From: Pontibacter indicus
GTDB taxonomy: Bacteria; Bacteroidota; Bacteroidia; Cytophagales; Hymenobacteraceae
Direction: 5' to 3'
NCBI RefSeq assembly: GCF_900156345.1
Contig: NZ_FTPP01000001.1
Span: 124,001 to 188,000 of the forward strand
Length of the DNA stretch: 64,000 nucleotides
Part shown: positions 8,684 to 17,686 of the stretch, piece after piece
Layout: every line of letters begins with the position of its first letter
Numbering within the stretch: the first letter of the stretch is position 1
Position numbers and translations under genes: made by a program
The notes under the pieces: generated by a model
Told to the model about the DNA's origin: nothing
What the model saw: only the letters and a program-made list of their open reading frames with translations
Databases searched by the model: none

Positions 8684-9118
8684 ATGGAGAAACAAAAAGA
8701 TACGGATAAGAAGAAACAATCGAACAGGGCAGGCGACGATGATGATAAAAATGCCCTGGAATGGACCGTATTTGGCATCAGCCTGGTGCTGGTGCTGGGC
8801 ATACTGGCCTACCTGGGCTACATGGCCTACACTCAAAAACCCTCCTCGCCCGACCTGGCGGTCGAGTATTTTCACGACCCCTCGGCCAATGCGCCCCACC
8901 GCTACCGGGTGGCGGTGTATAACAGGGGAGGCGAAACCGCCGAGGAAGTGCAGGTAGAGCTTACCATCGAAAACGGCGGGGAGGAAGTGGAAAGTGCCGA
9001 GCTGAGCATTGCCTTCTCACCAAAGAAATCGAAGCGGGAAGGCTGGGTGAATTTCAAAGAAGATCCGTCTAGGGCCGACACCTTGGTGGCCCGGGTTGTG
9101 AGTTACAAAAGACCCTAA
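8684..9118 (+). CDS. TIGR02588 membrane-anchored protein
   Basis: A 144-residue protein: a very charged Lys/Asp-rich cytoplasmic N terminus (residues 1-25), one membrane helix (about 29-48), and an extracytoplasmic domain of immunoglobulin-like character (VEYFHDPSANAPHRYRVAVYNRGGETAEEVQVELTI) to the C terminus. It fits the TIGR02588 family, found next to TIGR02587 proteins. The two probably make one membrane complex, with this one supplying a periplasmic domain. Function unknown. Confidence 0.82.
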   Translation: MEKQKDTDKKKQSNRAGDDDDKNALEWTVFGISLVLVLGILAYLGYMAYTQKPSSPDLAVEYFHDPSANAPHRYRVAVYNRGGETAEEVQVELTIENGGEEVESAELSIAFSPKKSKREGWVNFKEDPSRADTLVARVVSYKRP

Positions 9119-9148
9119 CAGGTATCGCTACACAAAAAAATAAGCACA

Positions 9149-10045
9149 ATGGCGAAAAACAAAGTATCTGATCGACACAAGCATCATAAGGAGTCCCCCA
9201 TACCCAGGGGCAGCCTGCTGGCCATAGGCGGCAGCGAGAGTAAAGGAGGAAAAGAACTATCAGAAGAACAGGAAAAAAACACGGACTTTAAAGACGAGGA
9301 AATCCTGAAATACTTTATCAGTTCCCTCAAGGGCAGCGATCCGATGGTGCTCGTGGTGCCGACCGCTTCTACCGAGCCTGAGGAAAGCGCCAAAGACTAT
9401 ATTGAGGAGTTTCATAAGCTGGGCATCAAGAACGTGGAGGTGCTGGATATCCGGAATCGGATGGATGCGCGCAAGCCTGAGTTTTTGGAGATGGTGGAGC
9501 GGGCAGCTGGCATTATGATTACGGGTGGCGATCAGCTGCGGCTTACCTCCATTCTCGGCGGCTCGCCGGTACTGCAACTCATGAAAGAGCGCTATACCTA
9601 CGACGAGGGCTTTATCATAGCCGGCACCAGCGCCGGAGCCGCCGCCATGTCCACGCCGATGATTTACGAAGGCGAAACGCAGGGAGGCTACATCAAAGGC
9701 GACGTTCGCATCACTACCGGGCTGGAGTTTCTCAAAAACGTGGCCATCGACACGCACTTCATTCAGCGCGGACGCATTGTGCGGGTATCGCAGTGCATCG
9801 CCACCAACCCGGGCTGTATTGGCATTGGGCTGGAGGAGGACACGGCGATCTGTGTCACGAAGGGCAACGAGGTAAAGGTGCTGGGCTCCGGCCTGGTGAC
9901 GATTGTGGACGGACTGGGCATTACGGAGACCAACATCTACGAGATCAAAACAGGGGAGCCTTTCTCGGTTCGTGACATGAAAGTGCATTTATTAGCGGCC
10001 GGCGACACCTACTCCCTGCCCATCTACGACCAGTTACATATCTAA
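9149..10045 (+). CDS. cphB: cyanophycinase
   Basis: A 298-residue S51-family serine peptidase that cuts the storage polymer cyanophycin (multi-L-arginyl-poly-L-aspartate) into beta-Asp-Arg dipeptides. The core shows GSLLAIGGSES near residue 22, VVPTASTEP (69-77), ITGGDQLRL (124-132), and the nucleophile elbow GTSAGA with Ser161, followed by the DTHFIQRGRIVRV stretch with the catalytic His. There is no signal peptide, so it acts in the cytoplasm on the cell's own granules; the N terminus is a basic His/Lys-rich tail. Cyanophycin synthetase and an isoaspartyl peptidase occur at 26-30 kb, giving a full pathway. It is the fourth gene of the 7012-10435 operon. Confidence 0.92.
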   Translation: MAKNKVSDRHKHHKESPIPRGSLLAIGGSESKGGKELSEEQEKNTDFKDEEILKYFISSLKGSDPMVLVVPTASTEPEESAKDYIEEFHKLGIKNVEVLDIRNRMDARKPEFLEMVERAAGIMITGGDQLRLTSILGGSPVLQLMKERYTYDEGFIIAGTSAGAAAMSTPMIYEGETQGGYIKGDVRITTGLEFLKNVAIDTHFIQRGRIVRVSQCIATNPGCIGIGLEEDTAICVTKGNEVKVLGSGLVTIVDGLGITETNIYEIKTGEPFSVRDMKVHLLAAGDTYSLPIYDQLHI

Positions 10046-10048
10046 GCA

Positions 10049-10435
10049 GTGAACCGACCTGCGCGCATCGCCACCCTCCAGGGCATCTACTGGGCACTCA
10101 CCGGTATATGGCCGCTTGTGCACATGGCGAGCTTTCTGTGGGTGACCGGACCGAAGGAGGATCTGTGGCTGGTGCGCACGGTGGCCGTGCTGATCACAGT
10201 GATCGGGCTGGTACTGCTGGCGGCAGGTATAAAGAAACGGGTGACGCCCGAGATCAGGTGGCTGGGTATAGGAGGTGCTGCCGGGCTTGGGTTTATTGAC
10301 GTATACTATAGCCTGAATGATGTGATCCGGAACGTATACCTGCTCGATGCCATAGGGGAACTAGTCCTGATTCTGCTCTGGCTTTGGGCCGGGAAGCGCG
10401 ATCTGATCACTTCTACAAGCGAAAACCAGCGGTAA
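10049..10435 (+). CDS. small four-helix membrane protein
   Basis: 128 residues starting with GTG three bases after the cyanophycinase stop; the tight spacing decides the start. Four hydrophobic segments can be seen (about 10-30, 42-61, 71-88 and 98-116). Not recognised. Being last in the 7012 operon, it may belong with the TIGR02587/TIGR02588 membrane proteins. Confidence 0.68.
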   Translation: MNRPARIATLQGIYWALTGIWPLVHMASFLWVTGPKEDLWLVRTVAVLITVIGLVLLAAGIKKRVTPEIRWLGIGGAAGLGFIDVYYSLNDVIRNVYLLDAIGELVLILLWLWAGKRDLITSTSENQR

Positions 10436-10448
10436 GGTAAGAGGAATC

Positions 10449-11009
10449 CTATTGGTTAAAATACACCGTATACGCCTGCAGCGTATCCTGCGTCAGCGCC
10501 TGCGCTTTTACCCGGTCGGCTTCCGCTTCCTGCTCCTGACCCAACTTATACCGGGCAGCACCTCGGCCGTAAAGCGCGTCGTAGAAGTAGCTCTCGCCAC
10601 TGGCAGCAGGTATAACCGCATTGTAATCTTCGAGGGCCGCTTCGTATTTTCCTAACTCCAGTCGCATTTCAGCGCGGTGGTACAGAAAGCCTAGATCATT
10701 GGGGTAAACATCCAGCGCGTCGTTCAGGGCTTCCTCGGCCTGGGCGAAGTTCTTGTCGTAGCGATAGCTCCAATACAGGAGGTCATGGGTTTGGCGGTCG
10801 CCGTGGCCCTGCTCGATCAGTGCATTGAAGAAATAGCTGGCCTCCTTGAACGCGTTGGGGTTGCCCATGATGCCTTCCTCCAGCTTCGATTCCGCGTTCT
10901 TTCGCATTTTTTTGGTGCTCGCGAAAAAGTAAGGGTCGGAGAGCATCAGGACTAGAAAGACGATTGCACCGATGGTCAGGACGATGGTGATGATGCGGGA
11001 GACGTTCAT
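10449..11009 (-). CDS. membrane-anchored TPR protein
   Basis: About 186 residues from the ATG at 11009. The longer frame to 11246 is rejected because its first 79 residues overlap the DUF3037 gene antisense-free frame and look non-coding. It begins with a single N-terminal helix (SRIITIVLTIGAIVFLVLML) and continues into helical repeats: FKEASYFFNALIEQG, FAQAEEALNDALDVYPNDLGFLYHRAEMRLELGKYEAALEDYNAVI, which have the W/L/G/Y/A/P spacing of tetratricopeptide repeats. It probably acts as a membrane-bound scaffold facing one side of the inner membrane. It is convergent with the cyanophycinase operon and about 13 bases from its last stop. Confidence 0.78.
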   Translation of the reverse strand: MNVSRIITIVLTIGAIVFLVLMLSDPYFFASTKKMRKNAESKLEEGIMGNPNAFKEASYFFNALIEQGHGDRQTHDLLYWSYRYDKNFAQAEEALNDALDVYPNDLGFLYHRAEMRLELGKYEAALEDYNAVIPAASGESYFYDALYGRGAARYKLGQEQEAEADRVKAQALTQDTLQAYTVYFNQ

Positions 11010-11074
11010 AGGGTGGAGGCTGTTGTATGCGAATATAACAAAAACCTTGATAGGTTGGGTTGCAACAACACTGG

Positions 11075-11458
11075 CTATAGCACCAGGTCGCGGTACAGTT
11101 TTTCCAAGGTTTCGGTCGGGTCGAGGCAGAGGCCGGGGTGCACGGCCGAGGTTTGCACAATGGTACTGCGGTTGGCCGTGAGCCAGCGGAAACGGGAGGC
11201 CGTGCCCAGCTGACCGATTGGTCCGCCTTCGCGCCGGCCGGAGCATACCTTCTCAAAAGCCTGCAGGCGTGATTGCAGCTCTTCCATGTCCAGCTCGCCG
11301 AACGCAGCCCGCAGGCGTGCCTCGTTCAAGGTATAGCGGATCTGCAAAAAGCCACGGGAACTGCAAAGCAGAATGACGCCCACATTCAGAAACTCTTCCC
11401 GCTCCACCCGCGGCACCACCCGAATCACGGCGTACTCAAATAAGTGTCTTTCTTGCAT
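11075..11458 (-). CDS. DUF3037 family protein
   Basis: 127 residues with the DUF3037 features: an N-terminal YAVIRVVPRVEREEFLNVGVILLC strand-turn-strand, and a C-terminal acidic/hydrophobic helix. The gene overlaps the 3' end of the HipA-like kinase gene by 23 bases in another frame, so the two are translationally coupled. DUF3037 genes are repeatedly found beside HipA-like kinase genes, which suggests a two-component toxin/antidote or a regulatory pair, but the biochemical role is not established. Confidence 0.8.
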   Translation of the reverse strand: MQERHLFEYAVIRVVPRVEREEFLNVGVILLCSSRGFLQIRYTLNEARLRAAFGELDMEELQSRLQAFEKVCSGRREGGPIGQLGTASRFRWLTANRSTIVQTSAVHPGLCLDPTETLEKLYRDLVL

Positions 11459-12236
11459 CTTGGGCGGCTTTCACAAATATGTCTGATTGGGCTAATCTGA
11501 TCTCGAAGAAGCGGGAATAGGCCTGGCGGTGCTCCTCGGCTGTCTCAAACGGCGATTCCACACCCGTCAGCCACTCATCCGGAATAAGGTCCAGGATCTC
11601 TTGTATGCGGGCAGGTGTAAGCGTATCCAGGCCCGCTTGGTTGGCTTTCTCCAGTTCGCTGGCCTGCGGCAACAGCACGTGGTCTTTGATCATGGCAAAG
11701 GGACGGTTGGCCTGCTCTTCCCAGTTGTCCCAGGAGTGATGGAAAAACAGCGAGGCACCGTGGTCTATGAGCCAGAGTTCTTTCTTCCACATGAGCATAT
11801 TGGTGTTGCGGGCGGTGCGGTCTACGTTGGTCACCAGGGCATCGAGCCACACAATGCGCGAAGCGAGATCGGCGTCGATGGTCGTTACCACCGGGTCGAA
11901 GGTGATGGCGCCCTGCAGGTAGTGTGAGCCCAGGTTGAGGCCCTCGCTGGCGCGCAGCAGGTCCTGTATCTCTTCGTCGGGCTCGGTGCGGCCAAAGGCT
12001 TCGTCGAGGTGCATGAACACGATCTCGGGAATCTGAAAGCCCAATGCCCGGGCAATTTCCCCCACGATCAGCTCGGCAATCAGCACTTTGATGCCTTGGC
12101 CCGCACCCCTGAATTTGAGGACGTACAGAAACTCGTCGTCGGCCTCCACGATGGCAGGCAAGGACCCACCCTCGCGCAAAGGGGTAACGTAACGGACAAC
12201 GTTGACGGTCCGGATCTCAGGTGATCTGTAATTCAT
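11436..12236 (-). CDS. HipA-like kinase-domain protein
   Basis: A 266-residue protein resembling the C-terminal kinase domain of HipA (HipA_2 type), without the HipA N-terminal subdomain. It shows a nucleotide-binding-lobe lysine in FLYVLKFRGAG, the IVWLDALVTNVDRTARNTNML segment with a catalytic-loop-like D-R-x3-N, and LWLIDHGASLFFH as a DFG-like Mg-binding motif. HipA-family proteins phosphorylate tRNA synthetases or other proteins; here the substrate is unknown. No HipB-type HTH partner is adjacent; the overlapping partner is DUF3037. Start at 12236 fits the common MNYRSPEIRTVNVVRYV opening of this family. Confidence 0.8.
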   Translation of the reverse strand: MNYRSPEIRTVNVVRYVTPLREGGSLPAIVEADDEFLYVLKFRGAGQGIKVLIAELIVGEIARALGFQIPEIVFMHLDEAFGRTEPDEEIQDLLRASEGLNLGSHYLQGAITFDPVVTTIDADLASRIVWLDALVTNVDRTARNTNMLMWKKELWLIDHGASLFFHHSWDNWEEQANRPFAMIKDHVLLPQASELEKANQAGLDTLTPARIQEILDLIPDEWLTGVESPFETAEEHRQAYSRFFEIRLAQSDIFVKAAQDARKTLI

Positions 12237-12303
12237 AGCTGCAACTTACGAAATTTCTAAAGTCCCGGCCAGGTATAGCGCCAATTCAGGCGGTTGTGTT
12301 TTG

Positions 12304-12723
12304 TTAGGCAACAACCATACGCCGTGAGAGCACATACCCCGCAAATGCCATGGGCATGTAGGCCACCGCCAGGTCCAGCACCGTGAACCAGACAGGGGAG
12401 GGGAGCATGAACACACTTGCTATACCTCCGGCCAGGAAAAAGACCCCGATGGTCATGGCAAACTTAAACTTGTGCGAAGCCGCGATGGTAGCGGCCAGAA
12501 AAGCACCTGCGAAAGTCCCCAGCGCGTGGGCCAGAAAAGGAAACAGAAAGTGCTTCGGCTCGAACAAATGCATGGTCGCCTGCAGCCCTTCGGTGGTGGT
12601 CACGTCGGCCCCGTTCGGCGGCGGTATAATGGTGCCGCTGACCGAGATCATGGCCATGTTGACGATGCTGCCGACTACGATGCCTGCCACGACGGCCAGG
12701 ATATTGCGAAGGATGGGGTGCAT
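12304..12723 (-). CDS. conserved four-helix membrane protein
   Basis: 139 residues with helices at about 5-28, 58-80, 88-106 and 112-133. The GIVVGSIVNMAMISVSG opening and the small-residue-rich HALGTFAGAFLAATIAA segment are typical of a widespread small Bacteroidota membrane family without known function. It lies alone between the HipA-like gene and the META lipoprotein gene, both on the same strand. Confidence 0.72.
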   Translation of the reverse strand: MHPILRNILAVVAGIVVGSIVNMAMISVSGTIIPPPNGADVTTTEGLQATMHLFEPKHFLFPFLAHALGTFAGAFLAATIAASHKFKFAMTIGVFFLAGGIASVFMLPSPVWFTVLDLAVAYMPMAFAGYVLSRRMVVA

Positions 12724-12797
12724 AGAAGTTTGATTATTTGAGGTATAGAGAAGGTACCAAGTTAGTACATTCTATGGATAATCAAACAACTGACGCC

Positions 12798-13277
12798 TTA
12801 ACGCAGGTATACGGCATGGAACACAGCCAGTGGCGCCCGACGGCCCACGTTCAGCATCAGCGTGTCACCGTTCAAGGTATAATTGTCGGCCAACTCAAAT
12901 ACCTTCATGAACTCATTTTCCTTTTCCACACCTGCGCAGTACATCCTGGTCATGGCCATCCCCGAAAAGCGGATCCGGTTGCCTTCTGAGAGAGTGTATG
13001 TACCGTTAAAGGCATTGCATCCTCCGTTGCCTCTTACCTTGTTGCCCTCGGTTTGGAGCACAAAATGTGCCTCGGTTTGTTGGTCTTCGGACATGGTAAC
13101 AGGTTGGCCTTCCAGCACGACCAGTTTCCAGCGTTTTTCGGTAACGGTAGGCGCCTGTTGTTCCACACTTGTGGTAGGAGCTGAGTTGCTGTTGGTAGCC
13201 TGGTCCGCATTTTTAGTTGTGCTGCATCCGCTCAGGGTCAGGGCGAAAACAGAGGCGATGATAAGGTATTTCTTCAT
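12798..13277 (-). CDS. META-domain (HslJ-like) lipoprotein
   Basis: About 159 residues from the ATG at 13277, which begins the lipoprotein signal MKKYLIIASVFALTLSGCSTT with the lipid-accepting Cys at residue 18; the frame upstream to 13388 is non-coding leader. The C-terminal 105 residues form a META domain: RWKLVVLEGQPV, HFVLQTEGNKVRGNGGCNAFNGTY, RIRFSGMAMTRMYC. HslJ in E. coli is linked to heat shock and novobiocin resistance; the function of such lipoproteins in Bacteroidota is unknown. Probably anchored in the outer membrane facing the periplasm. Confidence 0.85.
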   Translation of the reverse strand: MKKYLIIASVFALTLSGCSTTKNADQATNSNSAPTTSVEQQAPTVTEKRWKLVVLEGQPVTMSEDQQTEAHFVLQTEGNKVRGNGGCNAFNGTYTLSEGNRIRFSGMAMTRMYCAGVEKENEFMKVFELADNYTLNGDTLMLNVGRRAPLAVFHAVYLR

Positions 13278-13335
13278 AGTGTAAATTGTTGTAACGTATT
13301 TTTTTGATGAGGCGCATACCTGCAGAAACGACGGG

Positions 13336-14226
13336 CTATACCTGCCTGGTTCGGCCCAGGATTTTACGCAGCGAGATGTCATGGGCATAAAACGTTATGC
13401 CGATGCCGAACAGAAGGATCAGGCCACCGGCAATCATCCGCAGCGTAATTTGCTCGTCCAGGAACAGCCAGGCCAGAAACGAGGCCAGCAGTGCCTGACT
13501 GAGTAGACTCAGGGAGACGCGGGTGGCACGCATGTGCTGTGTGGCATAGCTCAGGAGGAGCCAGGCCACCAGTTGGCACAATATTCCCTGCACAAACAGC
13601 ACCAGCCAGCCCATTTCCGAAAATCCGCTGAACGGCTCGTTTAGTAGGTAGGAGACCACAGCCAGAAAAACAGAGGAGGAGAGCAGGTTGATCGTCATAA
13701 ACGAAAGAACCGACATGCGCTCCAGCACATGTTTGCTCAGCAGGATGTACACGGCGTAGAAAATACCTGACAGCACCCCAAGCATAAAGGCCAGGTCGAA
13801 GCGCAGTTCCAGGAAGAACTCATGCCCCACCAGCACCACCATGCCGATCAGGGCAATCACCGTCCCAATCCAGAAGTTGCGCGACGGCTTGTTTTCCAGA
13901 AACAGGTATGAGCCCACACCCACCCAGACCGGGGCCAGGTTGGTGAGCAGCGAGGCCTGCGTCGCGGTTGACTTTTGAATGGCGATGTTCCAAACGGCCA
14001 CATCCGATGCGAAAAAGATACCCGACAGCATGGCCAGCAACAGGACCGGGGTAGGCGGAATCTGGAGGCGCCTGGTCAATAGCACAAAGGGCAGAAGCAG
14101 CGCAGCCGCAATGGCCATTCGGTAGAACGCCGATATCAGGCCCGGCGTCAGGTTTAGCTTTACCAACACCGGGAAGATGGAGATGCAGATAATGCCGATG
14201 AGCAGGGCAAAGCGCGGTTTATTCAT
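13336..14226 (-). CDS. EamA/DMT-family transporter
   Basis: About 296 residues from the ATG at 14226 (the frame upstream to 14262 adds a non-hydrophobic leader). Ten hydrophobic helices are arranged as two repeated EamA halves; each half shows a small-residue-rich start (PGLISAFYRMAIAAALLLPF and GMVVLVGHEFFLELR / LSGIFYAVYILLSKH). The family exports metabolites such as amino acids or cofactor precursors across the inner membrane; the substrate cannot be read from sequence. It is monocistronic; its end is 59 bases upstream of the META lipoprotein start. Confidence 0.87.
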   Translation of the reverse strand: MNKPRFALLIGIICISIFPVLVKLNLTPGLISAFYRMAIAAALLLPFVLLTRRLQIPPTPVLLLAMLSGIFFASDVAVWNIAIQKSTATQASLLTNLAPVWVGVGSYLFLENKPSRNFWIGTVIALIGMVVLVGHEFFLELRFDLAFMLGVLSGIFYAVYILLSKHVLERMSVLSFMTINLLSSSVFLAVVSYLLNEPFSGFSEMGWLVLFVQGILCQLVAWLLLSYATQHMRATRVSLSLLSQALLASFLAWLFLDEQITLRMIAGGLILLFGIGITFYAHDISLRKILGRTRQV

Positions 14227-14583
14227 GTATACAAGCGTGATACTTCGTGCAAAAGTATACAATTACGCCTTGCCTCAGCTAGTCTATACCTAATTCTTGC
14301 TAAGGTCACAATGTTTCCATGGCAAGTATAAAGGTTAGACTTAACAGTTACTGTTTTAGCAGCCCCCGAGCTCAATCAGAAAGGGCATATTTCCATTCAT
14401 CTTTCACCGTTTCATAGAAGGTAGTCAATTCTCCAGCGGCTGTTTGTCGCATAAGCTGCCATTGGCTTGATGAACGTAGACAAAAGAGCCCATAAGCTTA
14501 TCGCCTACGGGCTCTACTCAGGTATTTTAGCGTTGAGTTCCTATACCTTAAATCTTTCCAGAAAGCTTATTGCATAGCACTAG
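14227..14583. other. 350-base region, possible gene remnant on the minus strand
   Basis: No intact gene. On the minus strand at about 14367-14465 a frame reads SSQWQLMRQTAAGELTTFYE and runs on to EWKYALSD before a stop, which looks more like protein than random sequence, but there is no start. It also holds a minus-strand terminator at 14482-14514 and two CTATACCT copies (14284 and 14540). Confidence 0.35.
14482..14514 (-). terminator. terminator downstream of the DUF779 gene
   Basis: GAGCCC (14486-14491) pairs with GGGCTC (14509-14514) with further AAGCTTAT-type pairing inside; read on the minus strand it is followed by TTTT. Confidence 0.6.
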
Positions 14584-14924
14584 GCTATACCACTTCGATA
14601 GCTTCCTTCGGGATCAGCGCATTGGTTGTGACGCTGAACGCCATACCCAGCACTGTTTCCAGCGAGAAGCCGCCGCCCATACCGGGTGATGCATCCAAGA
14701 GTAGCTGGGAGTGCTCATAGTATTGGTGCTGCTCTTCGATCACAGCCCTCCACCTCGCCGATCAGCACATCGCGGGAGCCCGGTTTGTACTCACCTTTCT
14801 CGTAGCACATGGGCTGCGAGCCTTCGCAGCAGCCGCCACTTAAGTAAAACATCAGCTCTCCGTAGCGCTCCTTCAACTGACTGATCACTTCTTTTGCTTT
14901 TTCGGTTACTATTATCTTTTCCAT
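14584..14924 (-). pseudogene. DUF779 family gene disrupted by a frameshift
   Basis: From the ATG at 14924 the frame reads MEKIIVTEKAKEVISQLKER and FYLSGGCCEGSQPMCYEKGE, a clear DUF779 N terminus, but after IGEVEGC it leaves the family and stops at 14715. In the +1-shifted frame the family continues (EEQHQYYEHSQLLLDASPGM, GGGFSLET) to a stop at 14584. The break lies near 14741-14752, and about three residues of the expected linker also seem to be missing, so a small deletion is more likely than a one-base read error. DUF779 genes usually accompany aldehyde dehydrogenases such as the one 70 bases upstream. The protein is probably not made in full. Confidence 0.78.
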
Positions 14925-14941
14925 ATTTCTATCAGTTAAAA

Positions 14942-14970
14942 AAAACACCTGGAGAGGCCCCAGGTGTTTT
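14942..14970. terminator. hairpin between aldehyde dehydrogenase and DUF779 genes
   Basis: AAAACACCTGG (14942-14952) and CCAGGTGTTTT (14960-14970) are perfect complements. It would end or reduce transcription from the aldehyde dehydrogenase gene into the DUF779 gene. Confidence 0.82.
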
Positions 14971-14994
14971 CAGGTTAATGACAAATTTTAGCTC

Positions 14995-16554
14995 TTAAAA
15001 GAAACCCTGCTTCTTCTTGTCGTAGGATATCAGCATGTTCTTGGTCTGGCGATAATGATCCAGCATCATCTTGTGGTTCTCCCGCCCGTAGCCCGACTGC
15101 TTGTAGCCGCCAAACGGAGCGTGCGCCGGGTAGGTATGGTACTGGTTCACCCACACGCGGCCGGCCTGTATAGCCCTCGGCACCTGGTACATTTCGTGTG
15201 CGTCACGGGTCCAGACACCAGCTCCCAGTCCGTAGATTGAGTCGTTGGCTATTTCGATGGCTTCTTCGGTTGTTTTAAAGGTGGTCAGTGCCAGCACCGG
15301 ACCAAAGATCTCTTCCTGGAACACACGCATCTTGTTGTGCCCCTTCAGGATGGTCGGCTGGATGTAGTAGCCATCGGCCAGGTCACCTTCGAGTTTCTGC
15401 GGTTCACCACCTACCAGTACCTCGGCTCCTTCTTCCTTACCAATTTTGATGTAGTTGAGGATCTTCTCGTACTGCGGCTTCGATACCTGGGCCCCGATCA
15501 TCGTCTCGCCATCCAGCGGGTTACCGGCTTTAATGGCCTTCACACGATCGATCACACGCTTCGTAAAGGCGTCGGCTATACTTTCGTGCACCAGCAGTCG
15601 GGTTGGAGCGGAACAGATCTCTCCCTGGTTCAGGGCAAAGAATGCAGCTCCTTCCAGCGCTTTGTCGAAGAACTCGTCGTCGGCATCCATCACCGAAGGG
15701 AAGAAGATGTTCGGTGATTTACCGCCCAGTTCCATGGTAGAGGGAATAATGTTTTCGGAGGCGTACTGCATGATCAGTTTACCTGTCGCCGTGGATCCGG
15801 TAAAGGCAAGCTTGCTGATTCTTGGGGAAGTACCGAGCGCTTTTCCTACCTCGGCTCCGAAGCCGTTCACCACGTTCAGTACGCCTGCTGGTAAGATGTC
15901 AGCAATCAGCTCCATCAGGGCCAGAATACTTGTTGGGGTTTGCTCAGCTGGTTTCAACACAATCGTGTTACCAGCGGCCAGGGCCGGGGCAATTTTCCAG
16001 GCGGCCATCAGCAGCGGGAAGTTCCAGGGAATAATCTGTCCTACCACACCGATCGGCTCATGCAACACAATGCTGACTGTATTTTCGTCGTGCTCCGAAA
16101 CACCACCTTCCTCGGCCCTGATCACGCCGGCAAAATAGCGGAAGTGGTCGATCACGAGCGGCAGGTCCGCTGCGCGCGTCTCCCGGATCGGCTTACCATT
16201 GTCGATGGTATCGACTGTAGCCAGGTACTCCAGGTTGTCTTCTATAGTTTGCGCTACGCGAAGCAAGGTGTTACTGCGCTCTTTGGCAGAGGTCTTGCTC
16301 CAAGTCTTGAAGGCCTCGTGTGCTGCGTCTAACGCGAGCTCCACGTCCTCTTTGGTGGAACGGGCCGCCTGTGCAAAAACTTTTCCGTTGATCGGTGAAA
16401 GATTGTCAAAATATTCTCCCTTTACAGGTGGTACAAATCGGCCACCGATGAAGTTGTCGCGTGCCAACTCTTTGCCTTTCAGTTGTGGGAACTTATATAA
16501 TTTCTTTTCAGCTTTCCCGTTGCTTATCACGGGGTCTAATACGGTTGTGCTCAT
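14995..16554 (-). CDS. NAD-dependent aldehyde dehydrogenase, ExaC/AldB-like
   Basis: 519 residues, the length of the ALDH group that oxidises acetaldehyde and other short aldehydes. Motifs: [20 protein letters not shown] (cofactor site, from about 174), FTGSTATGK (251-259), [10 protein letters not shown] with Glu275, and [11 protein letters not shown] with catalytic Cys314; the Glu-Ile before Cys instead of Gln-Thr is typical of this ExaC/AldB branch. The unusual N terminus (residues 1-30) is a Lys-rich leader. A disrupted DUF779 gene follows, and a divergent AraC regulator starts 235 bases upstream, which is the normal arrangement for an aldehyde-inducible unit. Confidence 0.92.
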   Translation of the reverse strand: MSTTVLDPVISNGKAEKKLYKFPQLKGKELARDNFIGGRFVPPVKGEYFDNLSPINGKVFAQAARSTKEDVELALDAAHEAFKTWSKTSAKERSNTLLRVAQTIEDNLEYLATVDTIDNGKPIRETRAADLPLVIDHFRYFAGVIRAEEGGVSEHDENTVSIVLHEPIGVVGQIIPWNFPLLMAAWKIAPALAAGNTIVLKPAEQTPTSILALMELIADILPAGVLNVVNGFGAEVGKALGTSPRISKLAFTGSTATGKLIMQYASENIIPSTMELGGKSPNIFFPSVMDADDEFFDKALEGAAFFALNQGEICSAPTRLLVHESIADAFTKRVIDRVKAIKAGNPLDGETMIGAQVSKPQYEKILNYIKIGKEEGAEVLVGGEPQKLEGDLADGYYIQPTILKGHNKMRVFQEEIFGPVLALTTFKTTEEAIEIANDSIYGLGAGVWTRDAHEMYQVPRAIQAGRVWVNQYHTYPAHAPFGGYKQSGYGRENHKMMLDHYRQTKNMLISYDKKKQGFF

Positions 16555-16789
16555 AATTTTATATCTTTAAATGTCTTTGAATGTATTTGGAAGCAGCATG
16601 CTACTGTTCATTGCAACTGTTACAAATTTACCACAATACCAGGCGCGAGGGATAGTACAGAACATCCATTAGGTAGGACAAAAAGGAAATTATGCAAGTT
16701 GAGCAAGGTATAGCCTGGGTATTGATGTGATAGAAGGAGCAACCGAATGAAGCGCTGCTAATAAGATTTAACTTAACAAGTGATAGTGG

Positions 16790-17623
16790 ATGAATCCGGA
16801 GAATGACCTGTTCTTTATAAGCCCGCTCGATGCCCCGCTGCAGGTATACTTCGATAGCCCCGCCCGCGAAGACTACTTTGAAATTGCCTGGCTGAAGGAT
16901 GAGGAGCCGCTTCATTTTGTGAAAGAGGAAAACCTCCGTGTCAAAGGGGACTGGCTATACCTGATCCCGGCCAATCGTTCTCCCCGCCCCAGAAAATCAG
17001 GCAAGAAAGGGACACTTATCGCCTTTCATAAATCGGTGCTGGACTATGAAGTCAAGGAATTTACGCTGGATGTGATCAGACTTTTTCTCGGCAAAGGCGC
17101 TGGCAGTTTCTCCACCATTCTGCTGGATGAAGATATGGTCGTGACGCTGGAAAGCCTCTTCCGGATTATGAAGGATGAGTATGAGGAGCAGCAGAAGAAT
17201 CTATTGGTGCTCAAAGCGCTGCTAAAAGCTTTTCTGCTGAAACTGATGCAGTACAAAACACTGACTTTAACACGCCAGGGGCTGAACGAGAAGCGAGTGT
17301 ACCATTTCCTGCTTCTGTTGGAACACCACTTTCAGGAAGAAAAATCAGTGACATTTTACGCCGATAAATTGAACATCACGCCGAAGCGCCTGAACCAAAT
17401 CCTGAAAGAGAAGACCGGAAGAACGATTACGCAGCTCTTGCAGGAGCGCATTGTGGTGGCGGCCAAGCAGCAGCTGGTCGCCAGCGCGAAGACGATACAG
17501 GAGGTCGGGTATAGCCTCGGGTTTGAAGACAGGTCGTATTTCAGCAGGTTCTTCAAAAAGATGACCGGACTGACGCCGGAGCAATTCCAGCAACAGGCTA
17601 AGGAAAGGATTTTTCCGGTGTGA
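16790..17623 (+). CDS. AraC-family transcriptional regulator
   Basis: 277 residues: an N-terminal cupin-like sensor (about 1-140) and a C-terminal double helix-turn-helix. The DNA-binding part reads TFYADKLNITPKRLNQILKE (first HTH, about residue 186) and TIQEVGYSLGFEDRSYFSRF (second HTH), ending in the usual MTGLTPEQFQQQ. It is divergent from the aldehyde dehydrogenase gene, so it probably activates that gene in response to an aldehyde or alcohol; this is inferred from position. Confidence 0.9.
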   Translation: MNPENDLFFISPLDAPLQVYFDSPAREDYFEIAWLKDEEPLHFVKEENLRVKGDWLYLIPANRSPRPRKSGKKGTLIAFHKSVLDYEVKEFTLDVIRLFLGKGAGSFSTILLDEDMVVTLESLFRIMKDEYEEQQKNLLVLKALLKAFLLKLMQYKTLTLTRQGLNEKRVYHFLLLLEHHFQEEKSVTFYADKLNITPKRLNQILKEKTGRTITQLLQERIVVAAKQQLVASAKTIQEVGYSLGFEDRSYFSRFFKKMTGLTPEQFQQQAKERIFPV

Positions 17624-17686
17624 GGTATATAGGTGAGGAGTGCAGAAAGAATCAGGAGTTCTATACCTCGTCAGTCCCTGGCAGTT

